A stretch of 6,547 nucleotides of DNA. Origin: Candidatus Zipacnadia bacterium. Lineage in GTDB: Bacteria; Armatimonadota; Zipacnadia; Zipacnadales; Zipacnadaceae. Where the stretch lies: the NCBI GenBank assembly GCA_029821415.1, contig JALGTJ010000063.1, forward strand, positions 1-6,547, in the 5' to 3' direction. The notes under the pieces were generated by a model that was not told where the DNA came from, did no database searches, and saw nothing but the letters and a program-made list of their open reading frames with translations. Of the stretch, positions 1 through 6,547 are shown piece after piece (position 1 is the stretch's first letter; the number at the start of each line of letters is the position of its first letter). The position numbers were made by a program, and so were the translations under genes.

Positions 1-1
1 G

Positions 2-903
2 GCTGGCGGGGCGATAGCTTACCTATTCTCGGCCGGCGCAAGAACTAGCCAGAAGCGCCTCTCAAGCATAGCTGTTCAGGATGTACCCGACCAATCACCA
101 GCGCCCAAGACAGACTGGCCGGGCGTGCGCGATCGCGCTCCGATTATTACCAGCTTGTTACGGCGAACTGAGTTCCAGAACGCCCTGCAGCTAGAGATAT
201 TGCGTGCCGGGTGGTTATTGCGACCCTCAGAGTTAATCGCGTTAATTGCCGGCGCGGGTATGCTGGGGGCTCTCATCGGACTGGCGGCCAGCCAACGCTG
301 GCCTGTAGCTATACTGGGAGCAGGGATTGGCGCAGTTATTCCTTGGATGATGCTGAAGACACGGCCAAGTCGCTTAACGCTCAGCTCCCTGAGGCTATGG
401 ATATGCTGGCCTCGGCGCTGCGTTCGGGCTTTTCTTTCTTGCGCGGCTTGCAACTTATCGCCAGCCAGATGCATCCTCCCATATCTGAGGAGTTCTCCCA
501 GGTTATAGAGGAAGTTCAGTTTGGTGCCTCCGTGTCCGAGGCTCTAGACAACCTCATTGGCCGAACCAAAGACTATGATCTGGAACTGGTCGTCTCAGCA
601 GTGCAAACACAACTTGAGATCGGCGGCAACCTGGCTGAGATACTAGACAACATCGGCGGTATGATTCGTGAACGAGTAAAGCTTAGCGGGGAAATCGCTG
701 CAGCAACTACCGAAGGCAGAATGTCGGCTGGTATCTTGCTGGCTCTGCCTTTTGGTGTAGCATTTCTGATGAGCATAACTAACCCGGGTTATATGGATCC
801 TCTTTTTACCACCAGGTTGGGCAACATACTATTGGTCATTGGCGGTGGCCTGATGGGACTGGGAGCTATAGTAATTAAGAAACTGGTAACCATCGACATC
901 TGA
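2..903 (+). CDS. tadB: TadB-like Tad pilus inner-membrane platform protein (5' partial, frameshifted)
   Basis: Inner-membrane protein of the Tad (tight adherence) type IV pilus machine. With TadC it forms the membrane core on which the TadA/CpaF ATPase acts. The frame is open from base 2 with no stop, so the gene begins left of the window; the GTG at 125 is internal. Numbered from the first visible residue, hydrophobic segments lie at about 79-97 and 100-116. A type II secretion F (T2SF) domain begins near the LNAQLPEAMDMLASALRSG stretch (about 125-143) and runs to about 255. Membrane helices follow at about 241-259 and 274-292. About 300 residues are visible against roughly 310-320 for the family, so perhaps 15-25 are missing. 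The frame changes by -1 at 362-364: hydrophobic TadB-like sequence ends at LKTR in one frame and AKSLNAQLPEAM continues in another. One lost base, probably G in a GG run, would restore one protein. tadC follows 40 bases downstream. TadB versus another T2SF protein is decided mainly by the adjacent tadC. Confidence 0.85.
362..364 (+). other. Single-base frame break in tadB
   Basis: Codons in the first frame read to CGG at 362-364 (Arg) and the TadB-like reading continues from GCC at 364 in the next frame. Restoring one base, for example GGG in place of GG, yields LKTRAKSLNAQLPEAM without a break. No slippery heptamer of the X XXY YYZ type is visible here, so programmed frameshifting is unlikely. 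Confidence 0.75.
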
Positions 904-943
904 GCAGCACATTGGCTGGCAATGAAGAGGTGGAAAAGGGTTT

Positions 944-1888
944 ATGGCCGGGCTATTCATAATAATCGGGCTATTGGTCTTCGTAGCTATCGCCGTACTG
1001 ATAGCCGGGTTTGCTACCGAGAGCCACGCGGTACGAATCTGGGAGAGAGTCGAGGATGTGCAGCAGCGTAGCCGGGTGGTGATGAAGGGCACCCAGCTGG
1101 ATAGAGCACTGTCTAAGTCGATCAGCGAAAGATTGCTTGTACCTAGCCTGCAGCGCGTACGCGATCGGATTATGCAGCTTATGCCCTCTCAGGCAGTCGC
1201 AGCCGCCCGCAATAAGCTCGATCGAGCCGGCAGTCCCAGCGGTCTGACGGTTAGCACCTTCTTGACATTGCGTCTCATCGCCTTCATCGGAGGATTGATA
1301 ACTGCTGGTGCCTTTTTTGTACTGTGGCCTGGTGCTACGTTGCACCGATGGCTCGGCAGCGGCCTGCTGCTACTGCTGGGGATCCTGGGGCCTGATTACT
1401 ACCTGGATACGAAGATAAGAGGCCGCCAGTACACTATTCGCAAATCATTGCCCGATCTTATTGACTTATTGGTGGTAAGTGCCGAAGCGGGTACTGGCCT
1501 CGATGGCGCGCTGGCCGTGGTGATCAAGCGCAAGGAAGGCCCACTGGTGGACGAGTTCAACCGAGTATTGGCGGAGATGCGACTGGGCAAAAGCCGCCAG
1601 CAGGCCTGGGAAGATATGGCAAAGCGGGTTGACCTGGATGAGCTGAGAATGTTGGTGGCGGCTCTCCGGCAAGCAGAGCAGCTCGGTGTCAGCATCGCCA
1701 AGACCTTGCGCACCCAAGCCGACGCGTTGCGCACTCAGCGCAGCCTGCGCGTGCGCCAGATTGCGGCCAGCTTGGCCATCAAGATGCTGTTTCCCCTGAT
1801 CTTTTTCATCTTGCCGGCCTTGTTTATCACTGTGCTCGGCCCGGGTCTGATGACAGTGATGAGCAGCTTCAAAGAGCTGGGCTGGTAG
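944..1888 (+). CDS. tadC: TadC-like Tad pilus inner-membrane platform protein
   Basis: Second T2SF-domain inner-membrane protein of the Tad pilus, expected to pair with TadB. It has 314 residues, a normal length for TadC, and is intact. Hydrophobic segments lie at about 3-22, 106-127, 134-150 and 281-305. The T2SF domain spans about 165-290, opening with SLPDLIDLLVVSAEAGTGLD, a characteristic start for TadC. The basic, alpha-helical stretch at about 204-275 is probably cytoplasmic. ATG at 944 is preceded by purine-rich GAAGAGG (924-930) and AAAAGGG (934-940), which can serve as ribosome binding site. The first transmembrane helix begins only three residues in, which also suits this start. The gene lies 40 bases after tadB and 63 before the kinase gene, all on the same strand. 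That it is a T2SF protein is clear; TadC rather than a second TadB is inferred from order and from the membrane layout. Confidence 0.88.
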   Translation: MAGLFIIIGLLVFVAIAVLIAGFATESHAVRIWERVEDVQQRSRVVMKGTQLDRALSKSISERLLVPSLQRVRDRIMQLMPSQAVAAARNKLDRAGSPSGLTVSTFLTLRLIAFIGGLITAGAFFVLWPGATLHRWLGSGLLLLLGILGPDYYLDTKIRGRQYTIRKSLPDLIDLLVVSAEAGTGLDGALAVVIKRKEGPLVDEFNRVLAEMRLGKSRQQAWEDMAKRVDLDELRMLVAALRQAEQLGVSIAKTLRTQADALRTQRSLRVRQIAASLAIKMLFPLIFFILPALFITVLGPGLMTVMSSFKELGW

Positions 1889-1907
1889 CGACACTTATCA
1901 CCACAGG

Positions 1908-1920
1908 ACTCCAGGGGAGT
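1908..1920 (+). other. Short inverted repeat in the tadC-kinase gap
   Basis: ACTCC (1908-1912) and GGAGT (1916-1920) form a perfect five-base stem with a three-base loop, 20 bases after the tadC stop and 32 before the kinase start. No T-run follows, so it is not an intrinsic terminator. It could be a small operator or a chance repeat. The loop and right arm also contain the only Shine-Dalgarno-like purines in the gap (AGGGGAG, 1913-1919), but these are too far from the ATG at 1952 to serve it. Confidence 0.2.
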
Positions 1921-1951
1921 ACGCAGGCAGTATCAATAGCCAACCAACGTA

Positions 1952-4042
1952 ATGAGAATCCTCATTGCCTGTGCGAATGAAGAGCAAGTCGGCGAGATCC
2001 TTGCTGAGATTCATCGAGTGGCTCCAGACTGGCAGACTAGTAAGTGCCATTCAGTGCCAGTGCTTGAGAAGCTGCTAGCCCAGGAGCACTACGATGTCAT
2101 TGTCTGCGATCTGGAGCTGCTGCCGCCCCCCGCTTTACAGGAACTGCAACGCATCACCGCACCGGCCCCCGACACCTATTTCGTAGTCCTCGCCTCCCGT
2201 GACAACCAACTACTGGGAGCCCGTGCTCTGTCAGCAGGTGCCGACTACCATGTGATCACGTACGGCCGCTGGATTAACGAATTGCTCCTAGTAGTCAAAC
2301 GTGCCGAAGAGATCATCAGCAACCGTCAGCAAACTCGCCGCATTTGTGAGTTCAACCAGTGCCTGCTGGATTTGGCCACCACAATGGCCAACGAGGAGGA
2401 TTTAACTGCGCAGCTTGCTGATATTGCTCAGGCCGCAATGAGCATAATAGAGGCCAGCCATTGTTGGATAGGAGTCTTGAATCAAGAGGGCAACGATTTC
2501 GGGGACTTTTACAGCTACGGAGGCACCCAGCACAAGGCGGCCGATTGGGAGACGCAGGGCCGTGACACTGCTTGGCGTTCGCTGCACCACAAAGAGCTTC
2601 TGATCGAGCAGGTCGGTGAAGTTGAGCCGGCCGGACATCGGATGATTGCACTGCCCATGATCTTGGAGAATGGTCCGATAGGGGCTCTGGCTATGGTTAG
2701 TCTGGCAGTCACGCCGCTCGCCGACGTGCAGAAAAATGCTTTGCGATTTGTTTGCGCCCTGGCAGCTATGCTCATTCAAAACAAGCATCTAGATCAGCTC
2801 TTGCGCCAGCGCGTTCGCCAGACCGAGGCAGCGGCTACTCAGGCCTGGGAAGAAGAAGAACGCGCCCGCATGGTTCTAAATGCAGCGGTGGCTGTGATTG
2901 ACACTCAGCAACCATTGGAAGTTCTGGAGAAGATCGCAACCAGCGCAGCTGTGGAAATCGGCTTTGACCGCATCAGCATTTACCTAACCGATGACGACCA
3001 GGGCCTATTGCGTGGTACTCTACAGGCCACCTCTGACGGCGGAGTGGCCGATATATCCGACTGCAGTTACCCCCTCACCTCTGGCGACAATCTGTTGGCC
3101 GATGCTGCTTGGGATGAGGCGCCGTATGTACTACTCGGCCCCAAAGATCGCGACAAGGCTGCTAGCAGCAATGCAGAGGGCGCCTACCCTCAACTGTTAG
3201 TGCCATTGCGCACGCACGGAGATCTCGTGGGCCTACTGGTCGCCGACAACCACCAGACTCACACACCTATACCTCCCCAGCGAATTCGCCTGTTGCGCTC
3301 GTTGGCAGCCATAGCCGCGGTTGCTCTGGAGAGAATTCGGGTGGACAAGCTGCGGGAGTTGTTTGTGTCCAGTATCTCTCATGAACTGCGTGCTCCGCTA
3401 GCTTCCTTGCAGGCGACCAGCGAGCTGATTTTGGATGAAGAAGTCGGTCCCCTCACCGAAGACCAGCAGCAGTACCTAGCAAGGATGGATTCGGCCTGTC
3501 GCCATATGCGTCGCATTTTGGACGATCTCACCGACTGGTCGCACTTGCAAGCTGGCCAGATATCAATCCGCAAACGCAAAGTTGATCTGCGTCAGGCAGT
3601 GGAGCACGTCATCCACACGCTGCGTTCAAAAGCCGACCAAGCTGGGGTAGAGATATTGCTTAATTTGCCTCCAGATAACCTGGAGGTATTCACTGATCCC
3701 CGACGAATTGAACAAGTCCTTATCAACTTAGTAGACAACGCAGTAAAATTTAATTATCATAGAGGCCAAGTAGAAGTATCTGCCTTCAGCGCAGAGGGGG
3801 AAGCAGTAGTTCAAGTCTCGGATACTGGGCCGGGCATACCGACCGAACTGCAGCAGCGCATCTTCGAGGCCTTCGACCGGGGCAGCGAAGAGATAAGCCG
3901 CCCAGTTGAGGGAGTAGGCCTGGGGCTGGCGATTGCCTCTCAGATAACTACACTACTGGGAGGACGGATTGAGGTCAACAGTGAGCCGGGGCAGGGTAGT
4001 ACCTTCTCTGTCCACCTGCCGCTGGAGAGCAACAGTAACTAG
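1952..4042 (+). CDS. Soluble sensor histidine kinase: degenerate receiver, GAF, GAF, HisKA, HATPase_c
   Basis: Cytoplasmic sensor kinase of 696 residues with no hydrophobic segment long enough to span a membrane. Residues about 1-120 have a receiver-like fold: Asp53 (VCDLELLPP) and Ser82 are present, but the usual acidic pair is not conserved (IACANEE) and the usual lysine is missing where YHVITYG stands. Two GAF domains follow at about 131-280 and 306-460; their ligands cannot be read from sequence. A charged helix (about 281-306) joins them and a second helix leads into the HisKA domain, with phospho-acceptor His477 in SHELRAPLAS. The ATPase domain has the N box (NLVDNAVKF, Asn596), G1 (DTGPGIP, 624-630), F box (FEAFDRG), G2 (GVGLGLAI, 654-661) and G3 (GQGSTF), so it should be active. 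An in-frame stop at 1937-1939 makes ATG 1952 the first possible ATG; its ribosome binding site is poor. The regulator starts 8 bases downstream and is the likely phosphate acceptor. Confidence 0.95.
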   Translation: MRILIACANEEQVGEILAEIHRVAPDWQTSKCHSVPVLEKLLAQEHYDVIVCDLELLPPPALQELQRITAPAPDTYFVVLASRDNQLLGARALSAGADYHVITYGRWINELLLVVKRAEEIISNRQQTRRICEFNQCLLDLATTMANEEDLTAQLADIAQAAMSIIEASHCWIGVLNQEGNDFGDFYSYGGTQHKAADWETQGRDTAWRSLHHKELLIEQVGEVEPAGHRMIALPMILENGPIGALAMVSLAVTPLADVQKNALRFVCALAAMLIQNKHLDQLLRQRVRQTEAAATQAWEEEERARMVLNAAVAVIDTQQPLEVLEKIATSAAVEIGFDRISIYLTDDDQGLLRGTLQATSDGGVADISDCSYPLTSGDNLLADAAWDEAPYVLLGPKDRDKAASSNAEGAYPQLLVPLRTHGDLVGLLVADNHQTHTPIPPQRIRLLRSLAAIAAVALERIRVDKLRELFVSSISHELRAPLASLQATSELILDEEVGPLTEDQQQYLARMDSACRHMRRILDDLTDWSHLQAGQISIRKRKVDLRQAVEHVIHTLRSKADQAGVEILLNLPPDNLEVFTDPRRIEQVLINLVDNAVKFNYHRGQVEVSAFSAEGEAVVQVSDTGPGIPTELQQRIFEAFDRGSEEISRPVEGVGLGLAIASQITTLLGGRIEVNSEPGQGSTFSVHLPLESNSN
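3732..3760 (+). promoter_or_regulatory. Candidate sigma70-type promoter inside the kinase gene
   Basis: TAGACA (3732-3737) and TATCAT (3755-3760) each match the -35 and -10 consensus at five of six bases and are separated by exactly 17 bases. They sit in an unusually AT-rich patch of the kinase gene, about 290 bases upstream of the response regulator, and could give the regulator separate expression. The same bases encode the conserved N box of the kinase, so protein constraint explains part of the composition. This is pattern matching only. Confidence 0.3.
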
Positions 4043-4047
4043 TAACC

Positions 4048-4051
4048 AGGA
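4048..4051 (+). promoter_or_regulatory. Ribosome binding site that favours ATG 4060 for the regulator
   Basis: AGGA lies directly against the ATGs at 4051 and 4054 but eight bases before the in-frame ATG at 4060. Normal Shine-Dalgarno spacing therefore favours 4060, giving a protein beginning MKQRKILIIEDD, the usual N-terminus for a receiver domain. The longest reading, from 4051, adds three residues. Confidence 0.5.
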
Positions 4052-4803
4052 TGATGGTTATGAAACAACGCAAGATATTGATAATTGAAGACGACACTGA
4101 ACTGGCTGACGTTATCGCGCGCAAGCTGGAGAATGCCGGCTTCGCGACTCTCTCCACTACTGACGGCCTCGAAGGGGTGAGGTTGGTCGACAGTGATGAG
4201 ATAGACCTGATTTTGCTCGATCTGACTCTGCCGGACGTTGACGGGATCGATGTGCTGCGGCACCTGCGTCAGCGCACCGCCTTGCCAATTGTCATCATTA
4301 GCGGGCGAACCGAAGAGGCCGAGCGTGTGGTTGGCCTGGAGCTGGGTGCTGACGACTACATGGCCAAGCCCTTTGGGCTAAGCGAACTCCTTGCCCGTAT
4401 TCATGTAGTTCTGCGGCGAGCGGAGGGCACTATGGTGGAAACCGACCTGTCCAGAACTCTGTCAGCAGTTGGGGAACAACCACAGCCGCCGCCTCCTGCG
4501 GCGGAACCTGAAGTGCTCTCGGCAATGGACATTGAGATGGATATTCCCGCTCGCCGCGTCTGGATAGACGGCAAAGAAGTTACGCTGACCCGCACCGAAT
4601 TTCTCATTCTCCAGGCACTGCTGGAGAATCAAGGTAAGGTTGTCAGCCACGACATGCTATTGCAGGCGGCTTGGGGCGAAGAAACCGACGACACCCACCT
4701 AGTTGAGGTACATATGGCTAATCTGCGAGCTAAGATTGAAGAAGATCCCAGAAATCCGCAGCGGATCCAGACAGTCCGCGGGTTCGGCTACCGTCTTGGC
4801 TAG
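4051..4803 (+). CDS. OmpR/PhoB-family response regulator
   Basis: DNA-binding response regulator, 250 residues from ATG 4051 or 247 from the better-spaced ATG at 4060. The receiver domain (about 8-124) has every expected active-site residue: acidic pocket Glu13/Asp14/Asp15, phospho-acceptor Asp57 (LLDLTLPDVDG), Ser84 and Lys106 in AKPF. A winged-helix Trans_reg_C domain spans about 158-249; the helix near 215-230 (THLVEVHMANLRAKIE) is the likely recognition helix and the wing ends in RGFGYRLG. The linker between them (about 125-157) is rather long and proline-rich, with PPPP at 146-149. The start is 8 bases after the kinase stop, so the two are almost certainly co-transcribed and cognate. Its targets cannot be read here; the adjacent tad genes are the natural candidates. 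Its stop overlaps the ligA stop on the other strand. Confidence 0.95.
   Translation: MMVMKQRKILIIEDDTELADVIARKLENAGFATLSTTDGLEGVRLVDSDEIDLILLDLTLPDVDGIDVLRHLRQRTALPIVIISGRTEEAERVVGLELGADDYMAKPFGLSELLARIHVVLRRAEGTMVETDLSRTLSAVGEQPQPPPPAAEPEVLSAMDIEMDIPARRVWIDGKEVTLTRTEFLILQALLENQGKVVSHDMLLQAAWGEETDDTHLVEVHMANLRAKIEEDPRNPQRIQTVRGFGYRLG
4486..4504 (+). other. GC-only hairpin in the regulator's interdomain linker
   Basis: CCGCCGC (4486-4492) and GCGGCGG (4498-4504) form a perfect seven-base, all-GC stem around a five-base loop, CTCCT. The left arm and loop encode the four prolines at residues 146-149, and the right arm encodes the alanines that follow. It lies within the coding frame, and no T-run follows, so it is not a terminator. 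Confidence 0.5.
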
Positions 4804-4815
4804 CTATTCCCAAGA
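4794..4815. other. Convergent gene ends sharing CTAG, flanked by a weak inverted repeat
   Basis: The regulator stop TAG (4801-4803, plus) and the ligA stop TAG (4802-4800, minus) are both drawn from the palindrome CTAG at 4800-4803, so the two coding regions overlap tail to tail by four bases. TCTTGG (4794-4799) and CCAAGA (4810-4815) form a six-base stem whose ten-base loop contains both stops. Neither strand has a T-run after the stem, so any terminator role is doubtful. Confidence 0.6.
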
Positions 4816-6547
4816 AGCTCCCGAAACTCCTCTTCGTCAATAGTAGTGATGCCTAGCTCCCGGGCCTGCTGGTACTTCGAGCCCGGGTTTTCTCCAACGA
4901 CCACGTAGTCGGTACGGCTGCTGACCGATGAGGTTACTCGTCCCCCACGTCGTTCAACCTGTTCGGCAGCTTCCTCCCGAGTGAAGCCATGGAGCGCCCC
5001 GGTAAAGACAACTGTTTTCCCCGCCAGTGTGGCCGCAGCCGTCTTTGCCTGCTCGATACGAATCCCCCTGTCCAACAGATCACTAATAATCTGACGGTTA
5101 CGCTCCTCCCCAAAGAAGTTGTGAACGCTGGCGGCAATCTCCGGCCCAATGCCCTTGATAGCCACAAGCTCGTCGTAGCCGGCTTCCGCGACGGCCAGCA
5201 GGGTCCCAAAGTGCTCAGCAAGCAGACGAGCGACATACTCACCGACATGCGCAATACTCAGGCTATAGAGAAACCTGGTCAGCGTCGTCTGCTTGCTGGC
5301 TTCCAGCGCGTCCAGCAGATTCTGCGCCGATTTCTCCGCCATCCGCTCCAGGGAGGCAAGCTGCTGCACAGTCAGGTCGTAGATATCAGGCAGATGCTCC
5401 ACCAAACCAGATTCGACGAGTTGGGCAACCAGCTTCTCCCCTAACCCCTCGATGTCCATAGCGCGGCGTGAGGCGAAGTGCACAATGCGCCCCTGGAGCT
5501 GAGCCGGGCAGTCAATGTTCGGACAGTGGACAACCGGTTCGCCCTCAACCCGCAGTACCTCAGTACCACATACTGGACAAGTAGCGGGAAGCTGAAACTT
5601 CCGCTCATCGCCGGTGCGTACCTCAGCGATGGCCTTGACGACATAGGGTATCACATCGCCGGCGCGCTCAATAACTACAGTATCACCAATTCTGATGTCC
5701 TTGCGATCAATTTCGTCCTGATTGTGCAGGCTGGCCCGTTGAACTGTTGCCCCACCTATCTCCACCGGCTCCAGCAACGCCACGGGGGTAAGCGCACCCA
5801 TACGGCCAACGCTAACAACGATATCCTTGATGCGTGTGGTCTCACGATGAGCTGGGAATTTGTAGGCCACTGCCCAGCGCGGGCTGCGCGTGCGCAGGCC
5901 CATCTGTTGCTGCATAGCCAGTTCGTTCACCTTGAAGACCACGCCGTCTACCTCATAAGGGAGTTGCTCGCGCTGCTCGGCGAGAGCGTGGTAGAAATCC
6001 AGGCATTCGGCGGCGTCCCGACACAGGGCATTGCGCTCGTCAACACGAAAGCCCCAACGCTTCAGCATCTGTAGCACATCCCACTCACTGCTGAACTCAT
6101 ATCCACTTACCGCACCCACCCCGTAGGCATAGATATTGAGCGGCCGGGAGGCAGTAATGTTTGAGTCAAGCTGGCGCACCGACCCGGCGGCGGCGTTGCG
6201 GGGATTGGCAAAAGCGGGCTCACCTTCGGCTTCACGGCGACGATTTAGCTCGCGAAAGGCAGCCAGCGGAATGTAGATTTCACCACGAACCTCCACAATT
6301 TCCGGCAGGGGCGTGCCATCGCCAGACATCAGCTTCAGTGGTGCGGACATTGTCGGTGATATCCTCACCAGTGCTGCCATCACCACGGGTAGCGGCAACC
6401 GTCAGGCTGCCCTCTTCATAAGTCAGGCTAACCGCCAGGCCGTCGTACTTTGGCTCAGCCACAAAGACTACATCCTCGCCCGCCTCGGCGATGACAGTCG
6501 CAACGAAGTGCCGCATCTCTTCTTCGCTGTAGATGCTCTGCAGGCTA
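4800..6547 (-). CDS. ligA: NAD-dependent DNA ligase LigA (N-terminus outside window, frameshifted)
   Basis: Seals nicks in DNA during replication and repair using NAD+. About 581 residues are visible against roughly 670 for the family; the first 85-90 lie beyond the right edge. The open frame starts at 6546 and includes the adenylation motif KYDG (6450-6439), whose lysine takes the AMP, and the TRGDGSTGEDIT stretch. After NVRT the frame changes at 6339-6342 and resumes with PLKL. Then come EVRGE, FANPRNAAAGS, EVDGVVFKVN and RSPRWAVAYKFP (nucleotidyltransferase motifs), the OB fold (SVGRMGALTPVA, RIGDTVVIERAGDVIPYV), a four-cysteine zinc finger (CPVC then CPNIDC), the helix-hairpin-helix region with GIGPEIA, and a C-terminal BRCT domain (KTVVFTGALHGFTREEA). 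The ATG at 6398 is out of frame with the true protein there and is not a start. Apart from the frame break every expected domain in the visible part is intact. Confidence 0.95.
6339..6342 (-). other. Frame break in ligA, consistent with a 14-base deletion
   Basis: Upstream codons read NVRT, ending with ACC at 6342-6340. The next family-conserved residues, PLKL, are read from CCA at 6341-6339 in a different frame. In LigA proteins about four residues (such as IRSI or IRAI) normally separate NVRT from PLRL/PLKL. Loss of those 12 bases plus two gives 14, which matches the observed change of frame. Confidence 0.7.

Noticed and set aside
211..363. Start codon at 211 as the beginning of tadB
   Set aside because: The translation from 211 to about 360 has no TadB character, whereas the other frame over the same bases encodes the expected hydrophobic TadB segment. 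The start is an artefact of the frame break.
355..372. Programmed -1 ribosomal frameshift in tadB
   Set aside because: No slippery heptamer is visible and TadB is not known to me to use recoding.
1466..1894. Minus-strand open frame opposite tadC (142 codons)
   Set aside because: Antisense shadow of the T2SF domain; its low-complexity His/Gln-rich translation matches nothing I recognise.
4761..4779. GCGGA/TCCGC inverted repeat near the regulator's end as a terminator
   Set aside because: Only five bases with a nine-base loop, inside the coding region for the DNA-binding wing, and with no T-run after it.
5478..6074. Long plus-strand open frame (198 codons) opposite ligA
   Set aside because: It lies wholly antisense to conserved LigA motifs and its translation shows no recognisable domain or coherent composition.
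6341..6398. ATG at 6398 (minus strand) as the ligA start
   Set aside because: The KYDG active site and GEDIT motif lie upstream in another frame, so this would remove the catalytic lysine; the residues from 6398 to the break have no LigA character.
1..6547. A novel defence, mobile or CRISPR-type system
   Set aside because: Every long open frame belongs to a known family, and I see no direct repeat array, transposase, integrase or clustered genes of unknown function.

Overview
The window looks like ordinary bacterial chromosome, tightly packed and moderately GC-rich (mid-50s percent by eye, not computed). It holds a Tad pilus inner-membrane gene pair, a two-component pair, and a converging NAD-dependent DNA ligase gene. 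LigA and the OmpR-type regulator show it is bacterial. The tadB-tadC pair followed by a soluble GAF-domain kinase is a combination I associate with Chloroflexota, but nothing here proves the phylum and I hold that only weakly.

Layout. Positions 2-903 (+) are a TadB-like membrane platform protein, cut off at the left edge and carrying a one-base frameshift at about 362-364. Positions 944-1888 (+) are an intact TadC-like partner. Positions 1952-4042 (+) encode a 696-residue cytoplasmic histidine kinase with an N-terminal receiver-like domain of degenerate active site, two GAF domains and a complete HisKA/HATPase core. Positions 4051-4803 (+) encode an OmpR/PhoB-type response regulator with a full receiver site and winged helix. 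Positions 4800-6547 (-) are ligA, converging on the regulator so that the two stop codons share the palindrome CTAG. The ligA N-terminus lies beyond the right edge, and the frame is broken at 6339-6342.

How the genes work together. All four plus-strand genes point the same way with gaps of 40, 63 and 8 bases, so they could form one transcript. TadB and TadC would form the inner-membrane core that the TadA/CpaF ATPase (expected upstream, outside the window) drives to assemble a Tad pilus. The kinase and regulator form a likely cognate pair that may control the pilus genes; this link is inference from position. ligA is a housekeeping replication and repair gene, probably an unrelated neighbour.

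No stretch above 300 bases lacks a gene, and I see no tRNA, rRNA, insertion sequence, CRISPR array or convincing intrinsic terminator. I do not see a novel system. The points worth checking are the two broken frames, the pseudo-receiver on the kinase, a promoter-like pair inside the kinase gene, and a polyproline/hairpin coincidence in the regulator linker.
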